Origin: Calamus simplicifolius
Taxonomy: Eukaryota; Streptophyta; Magnoliopsida; Arecales; Arecaceae
NCBI GenBank assembly: GCA_900491605.1
Contig: UESW01004356.1
Span: 155,297 to 219,296, forward strand
Length of the DNA: 64,000 bases
Reading direction: 5' to 3'
The position numbers were made by a program, and so were the translations under genes. Positions 23,701 to 35,956 of this stretch are shown in pieces (position 1 is the stretch's first letter; each line of letters begins with the position of its first letter). The notes beneath the pieces were generated by a model that did not search any database, was not told the DNA's origin, and saw nothing but the letters and a program-made list of their open reading frames with translations.

Positions 23701-23816
23701 CTGGTTCAAGGAGTAATCTGGAGGCCTTTAAGGAGTTGAAATAATTTCAACAAAATCTCGTCAAGGTACTTCTCTATTTTATAAAATTTATTTTTGTGCT
23801 ATTTTTGAAATTAGCC

Positions 23817-24570
23817 ATGGGGAGTAGCATAAAAATAGAGGTTGAGAAGTTTGATGGGAAGGGAAGTTTCTCCATGTGAAAGTCCGGGTAGAGGACCTCC
23901 TTGTGCAGCAGGGTTTAGATCTGGCTTGGAGGAAAGGCCAGATGGGATGACAGACAAGCAGTGGATTTCATTGGAGAAGAAGACATGTTCAATGATCAGG
24001 GGCTGTCTGGCGGATTCAGTCCTCTATTCAGTGCTGGAGGAGAAGACCCCGAAGGGACTCTGGACGAAGTTGCACACCCTCTATATGGGAAAGAATATGT
24101 GTAACAAGTTGATGTTGAAGAAGCGCCTCTACAGCCTTCGGATGTCAGAAGGTGGAGATGTGCTGGGTCACATCCAGATATTCGACCAGATGAGCAATGA
24201 ACTTCTGAATGTTGGGGTCAAGATGGAGGAAGAAGATAAAGCACTTCTACTTTATGTTCAATGCCCACGTCTTATGACTCATTGGTCACAACACTGCTCT
24301 ATGGGAAGGAGACATTAATTTATGAAGATATTGTCTCGGTGCTTCGACGAATGAGCAGAGGGAGAAGATGACCAAGGAAGCTGTTCCCCAGAGGGTCTAT
24401 CAGTTGGGGAAAGGACAGGCAGAGGTAGGGGCAGGGACAGAAGTAAGTCTGGAGGACGATCAAAGTCCAGGAAAGGCAAGAGAGAGCTGAAGTGCTATAA
24501 GTGTGGAGAGGTAGGACATTTTAAGAAGAATTGTCCTAAGTGGAAAAATCAGAAGGGAGAAAAAGGAGGA
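23817..24570 (+). pseudogene. copia-1 gag, frameshifted
   Basis: Start ATG at 23817 (MGSSIKIEVEKFDGKG), with a stop soon after and a missing piece around 23870-23930. The UBN2-type gag follows in ORF 23842-24318 (LHTLYMGKNMCNKLMLKKRL, DQMSNELLNVG). After a shift near 24270 the zinc knuckle reads CYKCGEVGHFKKNCPK (24494-24541). It forms the particle and binds RNA. Confidence 0.85.
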
Positions 24571-24579
24571 TCTGAGTCT

Positions 24580-25990
24580 GTGAGTACAGTTGCAGATCAG
24601 GAGGTGGAGGATGATCTCTTGGTTGTATCAGATGATCACAGGCACAGCACAGAGATGTGGACCTTGGATTCAGCCTGTTCTCATCATTACACTCCCAACC
24701 GGTCGTGGTTCAGTACTTACACAGAGGTTGAGGAGGGAAATGTGACTCTTGGAGATAATCACCCTTGCAAGGTGGCAGGTATTGGCACAGTGAGGGTGAG
24801 GATGTTTGATGGTATGGTGCGCACTCTTACCAGTGTGAAGCATGTTCCAGAACTCAAGAAGAATCTGGTATCACTGGGGTACTTGGAGCGGACTGGATAC
24901 AGCTTCAGCAGTCGTGCCAGGAGTGGAGTTCTGAACATCTCCAATGGAGCCATGGTGGTGATGAGAGGGAGGAGGCTGGAAAATAATCTATACAAGATGG
25001 AGGGCTCTGTGATGACTGTGAAATCTGAGGTGGCAGCTGTGGAGCAAGATCCCCGGGATGTGTACAGGATGTGGCATTACCGCCTGGGCCACATGGGAGA
25101 CAAGGGGATGAAAGAACTGAGCAAGAGAGGTCTGCTTCCAGACTTGAGTAGCGGAGATATGGAGATCTGTGAGCCTTGTCAGATGGGAAAGCAGAGGAGA
25201 GTACAGTTCTCAGTCAGCACAGCTAGGAGTGCTGAACCCCTGGAGTTAGTACACACAGATGTCTGGGGACCAACCCCAGTTTCTGCAAGGAATGGGGCCA
25301 GATACTTTGACCCTGATAGATGATTTCTCAAGGAAGCTGTGGATCTACTTTATGAAGGAGAAATCAGAGGTCTTCACCAAGTTCAAAATCTGGAAGGCTG
25401 AGGTGGAGAAGGAGCAGGGTAAAAGTGTGAAGTGTCTGAGGTCTGATAATGGCAGGGAATACACCAGCAGGGAGTTCCAGATTTTTTGTGAGGAGTGGGG
25501 CATCAGAAGGCACTTCTCGGTGATGGGAACTCCTCAATAGAATGGGGTGGCTGAGAGGATGAATAGAACACTATTGGAAAAGGCAAGATGCTTAAGGCTG
25601 CAGGCAGGGCTTCCAAAGATGTTCTGGGTTGACGCAGTAGATGCAGCTAGCTACTTGGTCAATCGGTCACCGCACACCAGGTTAGATGGAGACATTCCAG
25701 AGGAGATATGGTCTGGAAGGAAGACAAGCCTAAACCATCTAAGGGTGTTTGGATGCACAGCATATGTGCATGTTGGAGCTGGGGAGCGGAGTAAGTTGGA
25801 TGCCAGGTCTAAGAAGATGGTGTTCCTTGGCTACCCGCGAGGAGTCAAGGGGTATCGGCTATGGGACCCCTTGGAGAAGAAGGTTATCATCAGCAGAGAT
25901 GTAACCTTTGATGAGAGCTCAATCCTCCAGAACAGAAGTGGCATGGATGCACAGCAGGGACTACAGGAGGTAGAACACGGTAACACTAGT
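24580..25990 (+). pseudogene. copia-1 protease and integrase, one shift and one TAG
   Basis: The protease active site reads WTLDSACSHHYTP (DSA is usual in Tork-like copia). GAG-pre-integrase follows, with MWHYRLGHMGDKGMKEL and CEPCQMGKQ (HHCC). The integrase core has VHTDVWGP, then after a frame change near 25305 LIDDFSRKLWIYF, LRSDNGREYTS, and, after a TAG at 25538 where Gln is expected, NGVAERMNRTLLEKAR with the catalytic Glu kept. It ends with VFLGYPRGVKGYRLWDP. Two point events separate this region from an open frame. Confidence 0.9.
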
Positions 25991-26099
25991 CAGACAACCT
26001 CCTATACAGTTGTGCCATTTGCTAGTGGACCAGGAGGATTTGAGATTCAGGTGGAGAGGACTGACAGAGGGGGTAGAAGCCAGGGAGTTCAGCAGGATG

Positions 26100-27480
26100 C
26101 AGCTGGACAGGGGACTGATACTGGGATCGCACAGCAAAGGCCCAGGAGGAACGTGCGACCACCAGTTCGATACGGCTTTGAGGATTCGTTGTCATATGCC
26201 CTGGTGACAGCGAATGGAGACCCTTTCACCTATGAAGAGGCTATGGAAAGTCAGGATAGAGATAGGTGGATCCATGCTATGGCAGAGGAAATGCAGTCTC
26301 TTCACAGAAATAATACGTGGCAGGTGGTCCAGCTGCCACAAGGAAAGAAACCCATTGGTTGTAAATGGGTTTATCAGCGCAAGGAAGGAGCTTCAGAACA
26401 AGAGGGTATCAGGTATAAGGCAAGACTAGTGGCCAAAGGATACTCTCAGAAAGAAGGCATCGATTATGGTGAGATATTTTCTCCAGTTGTCAGGCACACT
26501 TCCATCAGACTATTATTGAGTATTGTAGCAGCTCAGGACTTGGAGCTGGAGCAGATGGATGTGAAGACAGCATTCCTCCATGGTCATTTGGAGGAGAGCA
26601 TCTACATGGAGCAGCCACCAGGGTTTAGAGAACCAAGATCAGATGGGAAAGTCTGTTTGCTGAAGAAATCTCTATATGGGCTGAAGCAGTCGCCGAGGCA
26701 GTGGTACAAGAGATTTGACACTTATGTTAGGAGCATTGGACTTTCCAGGTGTGAGTATGATTCTTGTGTGTATGTTAAATCTCTGGATGATGGGTCTAGG
26801 ATGTACTTACTCTTGTATGTAGATGACATGCTGATAGCATGCAAGAGTGAGAAGGTTGTACAGGAACTGAAGATAGCTTTGTCTTGGGAGTTTGAGATGA
26901 AGGATCTGGGGTCAGCCAGGAAGATCCTAGGGATGGAAATCATCAGAGATAGATCCAAAGGTGTGCTGCATCTGAGTCAGGGTGGCTACATTAAAAAGAT
27001 TCTGGAGCGATATGGGATGAAGGATGCCAAACCGACAGCACTACCTTTGGCAGCACATTTTTCTTTATCGAAGACCATGTCACCACAGACTGAGGTGGAG
27101 GCTCAGGAGATGGAGAAGGTACCATATGCTTCTGATGTTGGGAGCCTTATGTATGCCATGGTATGTTGTAGGCCAGACATAGCCCATGCAGTGAGCCAGG
27201 TGAGCAGGTTCATGGCGCAGCCTGGTAGGGAGCACTGGCGAGCACTGAAGGGAATCTTCAGGTACTTGGTAGGTACAGTTGGGGTTGGTATTTGCTATGG
27301 ACAGCAAGAAGATACTGAGAGATCCAACTTATCCAAGGAGGCTCGTGGGCAGTTATATGGGTATGTGGATGCAGACTTTGGTGGAGATGTGGACACTAGG
27401 AGATCCACAACGGCTTTGTGTTCAGCCTGTTTGGTGGTCCAGTATCGTGGAGATCATGTCTGCAGCCCATCACAGCCTTA
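26100..27480 (+). pseudogene. copia-1 reverse transcriptase (open frame)
   Basis: Open from 25547 to 27505. RT motifs in order: NTWQVVQLPQGKKPIGCKWV, YKARLVAKGYSQKEGIDY, MDVKTAFLHGHLEESIYMEQ, SLYGLKQSPRQWYKRFD, and the catalytic LLLYVDDMLIAC near 26810-26840. It continues through ILGMEIIRDRSKG into the RNase H start (GYVDADFGGDVDTRRS). The frame then shifts near 27420-27440. Confidence 0.93.
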
Positions 27481-27834
27481 TCTACCACGGAGGCAGAATA
27501 CATAGGTATCACAGAGGCAGCAAAGGAAGCTCTTTGGCTGAAGGGCTTGATGCTGGAGATGGGACTTGATCAGAAGGTTGTCCAGGTGCATAGTGACAGC
27601 CAGAGTGCTCTGATGCTTGCGCAGAATGCAGTCTATCATGCCAGGACGAAGCACATTGACCTCAGATACCACAGGATCAGAGAGCTGGTGGAAGATGGTG
27701 AGGTGGAGCTGGTGAAGGTATACACCAAAGAAAATCCAGCAGATGCACTGACTAAGGTTCTTCCACGGGACAGTTTTCAAAAGTGTATTTCGTTGTTAAA
27801 GCTGATGGACACAGTGGACGTGCTGAGGCCTTGA
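27418..27834 (+). pseudogene. copia-1 RNase H
   Basis: Reads ALSTTEAEYIGITEAAKEALW, VHSDSQSALMLAQN, ARTKHIDLRYHRIRE, TKENPADALTKVLP: the copia RNase H with its Asp/Glu catalytic residues. It is separated from RT by one frame change. It degrades the RNA of the RNA-DNA hybrid. Confidence 0.92.
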
Positions 27835-27842
27835 AAGCACCA

Positions 27843-27852
27843 AGGTGGAGAT
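27843..27852 (+). other. copia-1 polypurine tract
   Basis: AGGTGGAGAT lies directly before the 3' LTR start TGTTGGGCC. Confidence 0.85.
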
Positions 27853-28401
27853 TGTTGGGCCTGGTGTGGTGCTATCAAGGCCCAGGTGGGCTAACTTGTA
27901 TTGGGCTGGGTTTGAGTCCAAGGGTTGAGATTAAATCAAGTCATGGGTGTACACGGGCTTGGGGATTAGTTTAATCTCATTGAATTAGTCCATGGGAGTT
28001 TTTTGTTGAGTCTGGGCCTGGCCCACTTCGTGATGTATTTAAACTCTAGTCTCTAGGGTTTGGATGGAATAGTGAACAGATTCTTTCTCCCAAAAATTCC
28101 CTTCTCTCATCATAGGGCGGCAGCCCTTTCTTTCTCCTCCCCATCTTCCTCCTTTTATCAAGAAGTAAACCTAACAGGATTAGGAATCCTTAGTTCTAGT
28201 TCTTGTTGAACGGGGAATCCCATTGCTATTCATCAAGGTCTAAACCTAACATGATTGGGAATCCTTAGTTCTAGTTCTTGTTGAACGGGGAATCCCATTG
28301 CTATTCATCAAGGTCTAAACCTAACAGGATTAGGAATCCTTAGTTCTAGTTCTTGTTCAACAGGGATCCCATTGCTATTCATCAAGGTATAAACCCTAAC
28401 A
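27853..28401 (+). repeat. copia-1 3' LTR
   Basis: Same start and end as the 5' LTR. Visible differences: loss of an A after CGTG, one T fewer in the T-rich part, ACGT to ACCT before the tandem units, and CAGG to CATG in unit 2. Three 75-bp units start near 28173. Confidence 0.93.
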
Positions 28402-28406
28402 TAGAA

Positions 28407-30358
28407 TCCCATAAAGCTAGAGAACAATTCAAATAGACAACTCGTGTGCTGAGTTTAAAGAATCCGACACTTTCTCAGGGAAAGACAAACATTCACCAAA
28501 CAGCCATAACGTCTCTCCTAAATGCTCCATTTCTTGGAGTCCGTGGTCCTTCCAAGCTCCAAAGCATGGATAATAAATTAAATAATATCGCTGAATTCCT
28601 TATGGAATTAATTAGTACTTTTTTAATAAGAAATTTCTTGCATGATACGTACTGAATGCCTGTCTATCTCTGGAAAGAAGTGTTCCTATTTGATGTGTGA
28701 CATATTTGCTTGAGAAATTGGTACCTACCAACAGACAGCATTTCCTTGGATATCTTAAAGAAGATTAAGGCTTCATTTGGTTGTAGCTAGCTAGGCTGAG
28801 AAGGCTTTAATATTTCCAAGATAATTAACTACTAGCAAAGTTTGGCATTATTGGCTTATAGATGCATATAATTTCAGTGGAATCTAAGCTCGAGATTTGG
28901 TGAATCAAGATCAAATGCATTACTGAGACGAATTTTATTGATTCATAACAAAGTTGCAAGGAAATCTGGATTTCAACCCTTCATGCATGCTGCCTAGTAA
29001 ACGGACTCAAAATTTAAGAGTTTAAATGCTAGTGTTAAAGGATTTGTTTGTTCTTGGATGTAATGACTCCAAAGCCATTCCCAGTGGTAAATCAATTCAA
29101 GGGTTAAAATGTTGTCATCTTGTCGGTTGCTCAAACCTTAGAAATATTACCTTCTGTCAAAAATTTTAAGATGCATTAATAGCATAATTAAGCCAATTTT
29201 AAATGAAAATTTTGCAACCATGCCCGAGTTTCCATCTGTATTCCAGGCAGTACCTGATGAACTAGTAATTATCAATTTTTGCAGCATGGCTCTCAGCTCT
29301 AACCTATAAACTGGGAAACAACTCTAGGCAGTCTATGTTAATAAAGAAAAAAAGAAGCATCAAATATATGAGTTGCTGAGTAAATTGAATGTTTACCCAC
29401 TCTGACAACAGTGTAACCACAAGGGTTTCCCTGAAGAGTGACAGCCAGAAACATCAGCCAGCAGCCATGCATTAAAAAATGTATAGAGCAACAGATCAAG
29501 ATGATAGCAACATTGACAATAATAAAACATTAAGAAGTTAGAGAACTAGATAATCAGCCATGGAACAAAAGTCATATAACAGGTCTCAAATAAGAAACAC
29601 ATGAAATAACCAGCAAACAGCCCCTATAGAAGTTCCAGACGAAAGCAAACAGGGAGAAGACTAGCATCTTAGTGCAACGGTTGCAGAAAACCCCTCTGCA
29701 TGAGAAAAGGTCCATAACCACAGAAAAATTGTAACTGTCAAACAACAGATGTATCAAGTACATAAATTTGCCACTGTGAAAATGATCAGTTCTTTCAGCC
29801 CAGCAGTCTCTGCAATGGTCATAAGAGTACATCAAGGTTAAAGATGTGAGTCCCAAACTTCCAACTAGGTGAGCAAGAGGAAATAAATCAGGTTGACAAT
29901 AGCTCCAAGAAACCTCAAGCCTGCCAAAAATGTAATCATCACCAGTATCCAAGTTAAGAAATGACAAAACATGAATGCAACCAAAGAACAATGCACAAAT
30001 ACAAGGCAATGCAATTATTAGGTTATGAAAAGAAAATGGAGCAAATAGAAGTAGCACAGCTGTTTCAAGACAAACTTAGCTGAAATGTCCCCTGCCCAAT
30101 AAGAAAACAAAAACGTTGGATGCTATTATAATAAAGAATATACACTTATAAGTCACATCATAGGCAGCAGTGATCCATCATATGGCATAATCTGCTGCTT
30201 TATTGTGAGCCAATCTGCATTTTTCTATCTATATTTTGCAGAATTCATAGAACACTGTAACCAAAAATAGTAGTGAATATTGTGCAATCTAAAAACATTC
30301 ATTAAGCCTTGAAGAGTTGATGACCTTTTGTTGAAAAGGTATGACTTCACATGCTTAC
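28407..30358. other. CACTA-2 interior, probable NUS1 intron/flank, nothing else recognised
   Basis: AT-rich. The longest ORF (29572-30057 minus, 161 codons) has no family resemblance; its Leu/Phe/Cys-rich sequence looks like a chance frame. No further NUS1 exon is visible. Confidence 0.4.
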
Positions 30359-31470
30359 CTTCCTTGTCATAAAGGATTAATACTTCATGCCAATAGCTGA
30401 CAACCAGCTTAAAAGCTGCTTGATCTTTGTAATGTTTTTAGCTTCTTCACTATCTACCACAATTGCCAGGTATTGGAGTTTGTTTAATTCAAGATTTTGA
30501 TACTTCCGTAGTAGCCCACTTGAAATCATATAGTACTTTAGTACTTTAATCAGATAAGAGCCAAGATGCATGACGCTGACTATCAGATGGAGTAAATGCC
30601 AGAAAAATCCCTGAGTAAACCTTAAAATTCTGGATGACTGGACCCTCTGCATATATCAAGAACCATAAAAAAAGTGTCAACTTCAAACAATACGCATTGC
30701 AGGGGAAATGAAAAGGATGAACCATGTCAACGTTTAACCAATGGCTTTATTTGTCCAAAAATTCCACTGAGAAAGGAAAGCGAGGAAAGAGTGGAGAAAG
30801 CAAGAACAACCACATAGAAATTACACATTCTTCTTAAGGACTTGTTGGAAAGAGATCTTTTAACTTGCTACATTCCACATAAAAAGAAGAAGAAGAAGTA
30901 GTAGTAGTAGTGATTATTGCAAAATGCAAACTATACTGTGTCAAACCAATTGCATAATGATTAATAAGATAATCTCTCATAACAACGAAGCTCACATCCT
31001 TGTAAGAATACAAAACATATGAATCAAATAATTATCAAAAAATGTTTTTTTTTTCTGTTAACAAATCCTTCACCAAGTTATTCAAACAAAATCCTTGCCC
31101 GGCACTCCTATGCAAAATTCCCATCAGGGTGCCATTTCCACTTCCTATTTCCAAAAGAAGAAAGCCTTTGGCAATCATCAAACAGCTTCCAAAAACTCAG
31201 ACAAATGAAGTTTCTATTCACGAAAGCAGTCAAGAAAAACAATCCAACTAATGATCAACCATGAAATGCCTGTACTTTTCGAACAAATTAACAAACTTGG
31301 CAAAGCATCAGCTTCAAAACTACTCAGGAATGCACCATTAGTTCTCACAAGCCATCCATCCCAAGATCATATTTTGGCACTTCAAGTACAAGCACATAGC
31401 TTTTAAAAAGGGAAGCGCTTACCTGTAGCGGGGGAATCAAGACACTCGCAATCTCGTCTGACAAATCCAT
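30359..31470 (-). pseudogene. NUS1-like: Captured NUS1/LEW1 (dehydrodolichyl diphosphate synthase subunit) exons 1-2
   Basis: NUS1/LEW1 is the non-catalytic ER subunit of cis-prenyltransferase for dolichol. Exon 1 (31423-31470) encodes 16 residues, MDLSDEIASVLIPPLQ, ending at a GTAAGC donor. Exon 2 (30359-30646, after a GCAG acceptor) reads FFWHLLHLIVSVMHLGSYL (the membrane segment), YYMISSGLLRKYQ, LQYLAIVVDSEEAKN and LLSWLSAIGMKY, then a one-base loss gives TAA where VLIYDKEG-like sequence would continue to a GTAAGC donor. Exon-intron order is kept, so the copy is genomic, not from mRNA. Only about 110 of the roughly 250 residues are present, without the C-terminal synthase-like part. Pseudogene. 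Confidence 0.82.
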
Positions 31471-31930
31471 GTATCTGCAATGAGAAAACAAGAGCAATCA
31501 ACAGTGCAAATAAGCTCGAGTTTTTTAACCCAAGAATATAAACATATTAAGGTAATCGCTATTTCAAAAGACAAAGAAGAAAAGAAGAAGATCAATAAAC
31601 ATTAAATGCAAGACAAGTACATTTCTCTAGCTAACAATTGATCAAGTATTGTTCAATAGATGCAGATCTTAATGTATCCTTTCCTGATGTCATATTCAGA
31701 AAATATAACCGCACCATTTACCTGACACTCTTGGGAACCTGGTTAGTAGGGGCAGAAATAAGTTTCATTGGGTCATGTCGATAAGATACCCTTTGTTTGA
31801 GATTGCAGATAAAAGTAAATCTTAGGATTGAGCTAGTGTGATGCATCAAAGAAGAGAAGGATGGATTCGTCCCTATACATTTTGTGTTTCTTCTTTAATC
31901 GAACTATATCAGTACATACATTTTGATTCG
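31471..31930. other. Upstream of NUS1 fragment; possible captured promoter/leader
   Basis: Directly upstream (minus strand) of the NUS1 start codon. AT-rich; I see no clear TATA box. It could be the captured leader, in which case capture began 5' of the gene. Confidence 0.3.
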
Positions 31931-31939
31931 GCCGCAACA

Positions 31940-32285
31940 ATACCCACTCTGTTATTTGAGAAAAATTGCAACCAAGATTTCAGAAACAACCGAAACAGTA
32001 CAAATGGTACCGTACCATTTTGATATGAAATTGGCATCGGTACAGGTGCTAGGACACCGAGCAGCCATGCCAGTCCATATCAGCAACATCGTTGTTGCCA
32101 CTGGGTACCAGCAATACCGTACTAACCGTGGAGGTTGGTTCTGTTCCAAGGTTTTTAATTTTCTGAAAACTGTCAGTTTGGGGATAAACCATTGATGCCG
32201 ATGCTGCACCAATATCGTACCATTCTGATAGAAAAAAATGATATGGAATTTAGTACCGGTAGTTAGAACCTCGATTGCAACACAA
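31940..32285. repeat. Possible MITE-like repeat (GGTACCGTACC words)
   Basis: Contains GGTACCGTACCATTTTGATA, later inverted-like copies (AATACCGTACTAACCG, ATATCGTACCATTCTGAT) and ends near TAGTACCGGTAGTTAG. Such word pairs are typical of non-autonomous plant MITEs, but I could not fix its TIRs or TSD. Confidence 0.3.
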
Positions 32286-33474
32286 ATTTCAGTCTTATTC
32301 TAATGTTTCCTCGTCAGAAACATCTAAAAGTCAATTTCTTTTCTTGTTGAAAGAGAAGCAACAAAAAAATTTAAAAAAGGGAACCGAAACAATGAGTTAC
32401 TCAAAGAACAGGTGATAAGGACTAGAGTATGTAATCAAGAGTCTAGACTCCATCTTTTTGTAACAAGCAGAGCACCTTGTTTGTAACAAGTCTAGATCCT
32501 CTCTTAATTTGCATCCACCTAAGTAGCACGTTGCATGCTACATCAAACCATGAGAAGCCACCTAAGCGACACTCATCTTAAGAGATTGATGCTCTCTAAT
32601 AAACAGCAAGGAGTGAGTTAAGAAACAATAAACAGTGACCAGCTTCCTAAATTGACTCATTCAGGAGCTCTTGGAGATCAGCACCTCTAGGAACATTGGC
32701 AACAAGTCCCTGTATGATGATGCAACCTAATTAAGGGATGAACACCTCCGAGCCCTGGTGGCCCAATCAGGCTTGCCTTGCTCAAGATTGTGATGAAAAC
32801 CTCGACAAGAGAGTTAGCCTCAAAGTGACCAGCTTCCATGCTAAATTGCACCCCATAATGTCTTCTTGTATTGGCTCTCAAACTATTGAACACCGCTTAG
32901 ACTAGTTTAACATACGATAATGCCTTCGAGGGTTGAGTTTCTTAAAAATCAGCTAAGTCGACATATCATTTGGTAGAGGAAAAAGCATAGTGAGAACGGT
33001 TTCAGGGCCCAAGATTGAAAGAAGACTTCAAGTAGAAGTGTATTTCTAAAAACTGTGGCCAATAAATCTATGAAAAGCTTTTCTAACTTAAGCAAGGAAC
33101 CCTCACTTTGGCCGAACATTATCAATGATTCACTAAATTTCTTTCTTTTTCAATTACATCCTATGTTTTCTTCAAACCTAAAAGCCATAAAGCCTGTCTT
33201 GATCGCCCTTATCATCTATCTACCTTTGCCATACATAAGTTACCCTATCAGGCATCTAGGATCTTGCTGTTAAGCTCACCAATAATCTGACCAATATCCC
33301 CATCATCTATCCTGCTGATGAGCTACACTGATCTTACACTGCAGCATCATCAGAATTTTTGTTGCTTAATTTTTTTTTTTTCTTTTGATACAGATGGATC
33401 GTCATATAATTTTGGTATAAAAACAGTCCAAAAAAACCAAAGAAAAAAATATATGGAGCTGAAGATCAACCTCA
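32286..33474. other. CACTA-2 interior, nothing recognised
   Basis: AT-rich with short ORFs only. None shows a known domain or splice-bounded coding pattern that I can read. Confidence 0.4.
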
Positions 33475-34935
33475 CCATGACCTCTCATCTTAGATGATGG
33501 TGACCATCTTTGATCACCATTTGTACCTTGCTGAATTTTGTCATCCTTGCAAGAAGCTCCAGAATTAGAAGCAATACGCTCTGAAAGTGCATCTGTTATA
33601 GCAGTGTTTGTCCAATCTCCACGTTTAGCATTGGCAATTCTGCATTAGCTTTCACTGCATGGAAGTCTCCACTTTTATGATGAGAATTGTTTATATGAGT
33701 TCTTTCATGCACAAGCTGAACATAATGTTGAACTAGATCCTCTGGTAGTTTTGCTGCACATGAATCAATCACCAGATCAGGATTAAAATTTCGATCAACA
33801 CAAATTAAAAACCGTGGAGCTATGTGTTCTGAAGGACCAGAATCAGCATGATTCAAGGCATCACTGGAAAAGAAATGCCTTATTGCAAGAGGAAGATCAT
33901 GATGTTGCATTTCACAAGTAGCCTGCAAACATTAGACATAAATTTCAAAAACTTCAAACATGGCTGCAACCAACAAAAACTTGGCAAATAAATGAGAAGC
34001 CAGATTCCCTTGGTAAATGGGCAAGAAAAGAATGGGAAAATTCAAAACTCTGTAGAAATAGACAACCAATCTAATATTCCATTTTAATGTAAAGTAGTTG
34101 AACATTTTGAATGACAATTATTGATACTAGAAACTACAGCTAACAAGCCAACACATGTTTAATCAAGGTTACAATCAGTTGAAGAAAGAACATGCATTAC
34201 ATTTTAGTGTAAAGATAGATATCTAAGCATGACAATGTGAAGAGCCATTGTTAGATAGCACAATAATCAAGTTTACTATAAACATAATGGTCGAGAAAGC
34301 TACTAAACTAATTAAAAAACATACTTAGAATTTGCGTCAAGCCAAGAATTATATCTCCATGTCCTTCTTGAGAAATAGTAGCCAAATTAACCTTGTGAAT
34401 ACTAATATGACCCATAAATACATGAAGAAGGCAGCTAGCTAGATGTTGTTGGCCTGATATGGGAGTTTGAGCAATCAAAGTTTGAAACCCTGATGAATTC
34501 CCCAACTTAGGAGACTTCTGCATTGCCCCACTGTGTGTACAATCATCAGGAGACTTTGATATACAAGAATCAAACTTTTCAAAGAGGTCATCATCATCTT
34601 CTAATGGATAAGAATGACTAGATCCCGATGGACCAATTATCAGGCCATAGCGAAAGAATTTTCTCCATCTCATTTGCAAGATGCGATTCCGAAATTAAAG
34701 AATGAAGATGAGACCACCAAGAGACAACAGGAATACTTTTCTATTCTAAAGCAGATATAATAATGCTTTTAATAGATTCCAATGCCTTGTGTAAATGGCA
34801 TGCAAGTGGATAACAATTTATTGCAGAAAATGAGATAAAATGGTCAACAAAATCAGGCCACAACTTTCGGTCGAAAGACAATGGACAAAAATGAAAAATT
34901 AAGTTACATGCTATGCAAGAAGAGCTTCTCTGTTT
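33475..34935 (-). pseudogene. Captured gene fragment, unidentified, several exon-like blocks
   Basis: On the minus strand one long coding-like block reads FDRKLWPDFVDHFISF and KALESIKSIIISALE (about 34770-34900, with a TAG), VVSWWSHLHSLISESHL and ILSLWPDNWSIG, then after shifts EDDDDLFEKFDSCISKSPDD and HLASCLLHVFMGHISIHKVN (34308-34610). A second block (33596-33925) reads HHDLPLAIRHFFSSDALNH, RFLICVDRNFNPDLVIDS and AAKLPEDLVQHYVQLVHERT, and after another shift RGDWTNTAITDALSERIAS down to a GTGAGG donor-like site near 33475. It has natural amino-acid composition and conserved-looking spacing, so probably a real plant gene. I cannot name it. Confidence 0.55.
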
Positions 34936-35817
34936 TAAAAAGTTTGGTAGTGCTGTACGGTTATCAGCTTCTCTTTCTTAAGAAAATTTGAGATAAATAT
35001 TGGATAAGAAGATCTGCTCTACCTTAAATGAGCCTCGCAAGACTGCACAGTTTTGAGGTCCCCTGTTTTAGAGAAAAACTAAGATAAATATTGGGTAAGA
35101 AGAGCTTCTTTGTCTTAAATGTTATGCAGTACCATACTATTATGATATTCTAATACAAAATATTCATTTGATACTCCAACTTGCTTCAGGGCTAGAACTC
35201 AGTTGCAAAATCAATTCGACTTTTGGACCCGAGCAAATGGTTTAAACACAGGTTTATTTGTTCAATTTGAACTTCAAACAGCCAAGGATCGATCTGAAAA
35301 ATAAAGTGATGATGCAGTGAAAAACTTCTGAGAATATTGAAATCATGAAAGGGAAACAATACAAATAAATGGTTTTACTTATATATGCAAGAGAGACATG
35401 CATCTATTCCTTCCAAAAATTTTTTTTTTTCCTCTTCGTTTAGTGTCATTCAAGAAAAATATATAGGTTCTTCCCTTCGGCCTGCTGTACATTGGCAAAA
35501 TTAGGCAGCTAAATGGGTCCTATGACACTCAGCTTTCATAATTCGTTCATACAATAAAACAAGAAGAGCAATCAGCGCTATGGCTACTTTAGGACAACAC
35601 AGGAAGTTTTGGGTTTATTTTAAATTAATCATGAGAGGAAATAATAAAGGGAAAACAAAGAAGAAATTATTCCATGCAAAGCTTCTGCCACTACGCGACA
35701 GCACAAATCCAAGCAAGATCACAAAAAAAGAGCTCAGATAGCCCAAGGAGGAGGGAACCTATTTGGATAGGAACTGAATGAGAGCGACAAGAGCTGCATC
35801 CAAGGGAACGTTACTAA

Positions 35818-35862
<45 letters not shown>

Positions 35863-35956
35863 GCTTTCCTCCAACTCCCGATTATAGTTCCCATTCAAGC
35901 CTCTCCCTTGCCCTCCTGCCAAGCCCCATGTTTCATGTGCTCTCTATGTCTCTCTC
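34936..35956. other. CACTA-2 interior towards its 5' end, with (GA)n repeat
   Basis: AT-rich, no coding domain. A 39-bp GA microsatellite lies at 35820-35858. The minus strand here would be the leader/first intron of the element gene by analogy with CACTA-1. Confidence 0.45.

Larger units (their letters stand above)
23136..28401 (+). mobile_element. copia-1: young Ty1/copia retrotransposon, TSD TAGAA
   Basis: Complete structure: LTR 23136-23686, PBS, gag with CCHC, protease, integrase, RT, RNase H, PPT, LTR 27853-28401. TAGAA lies at 23131-23135 and 28402-28406. The two LTRs differ by few substitutions and single-base indels, so this is the latest insertion in the CACTA-2 nest. Only a few lesions separate pol from an open frame. 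Confidence 0.95.

Noticed and set aside
29572..30057. 161-codon ORF on the minus strand
   Set aside because: No known domain, hydrophobic and Cys-rich in a chance-like way, sits where the NUS1 intron should be.
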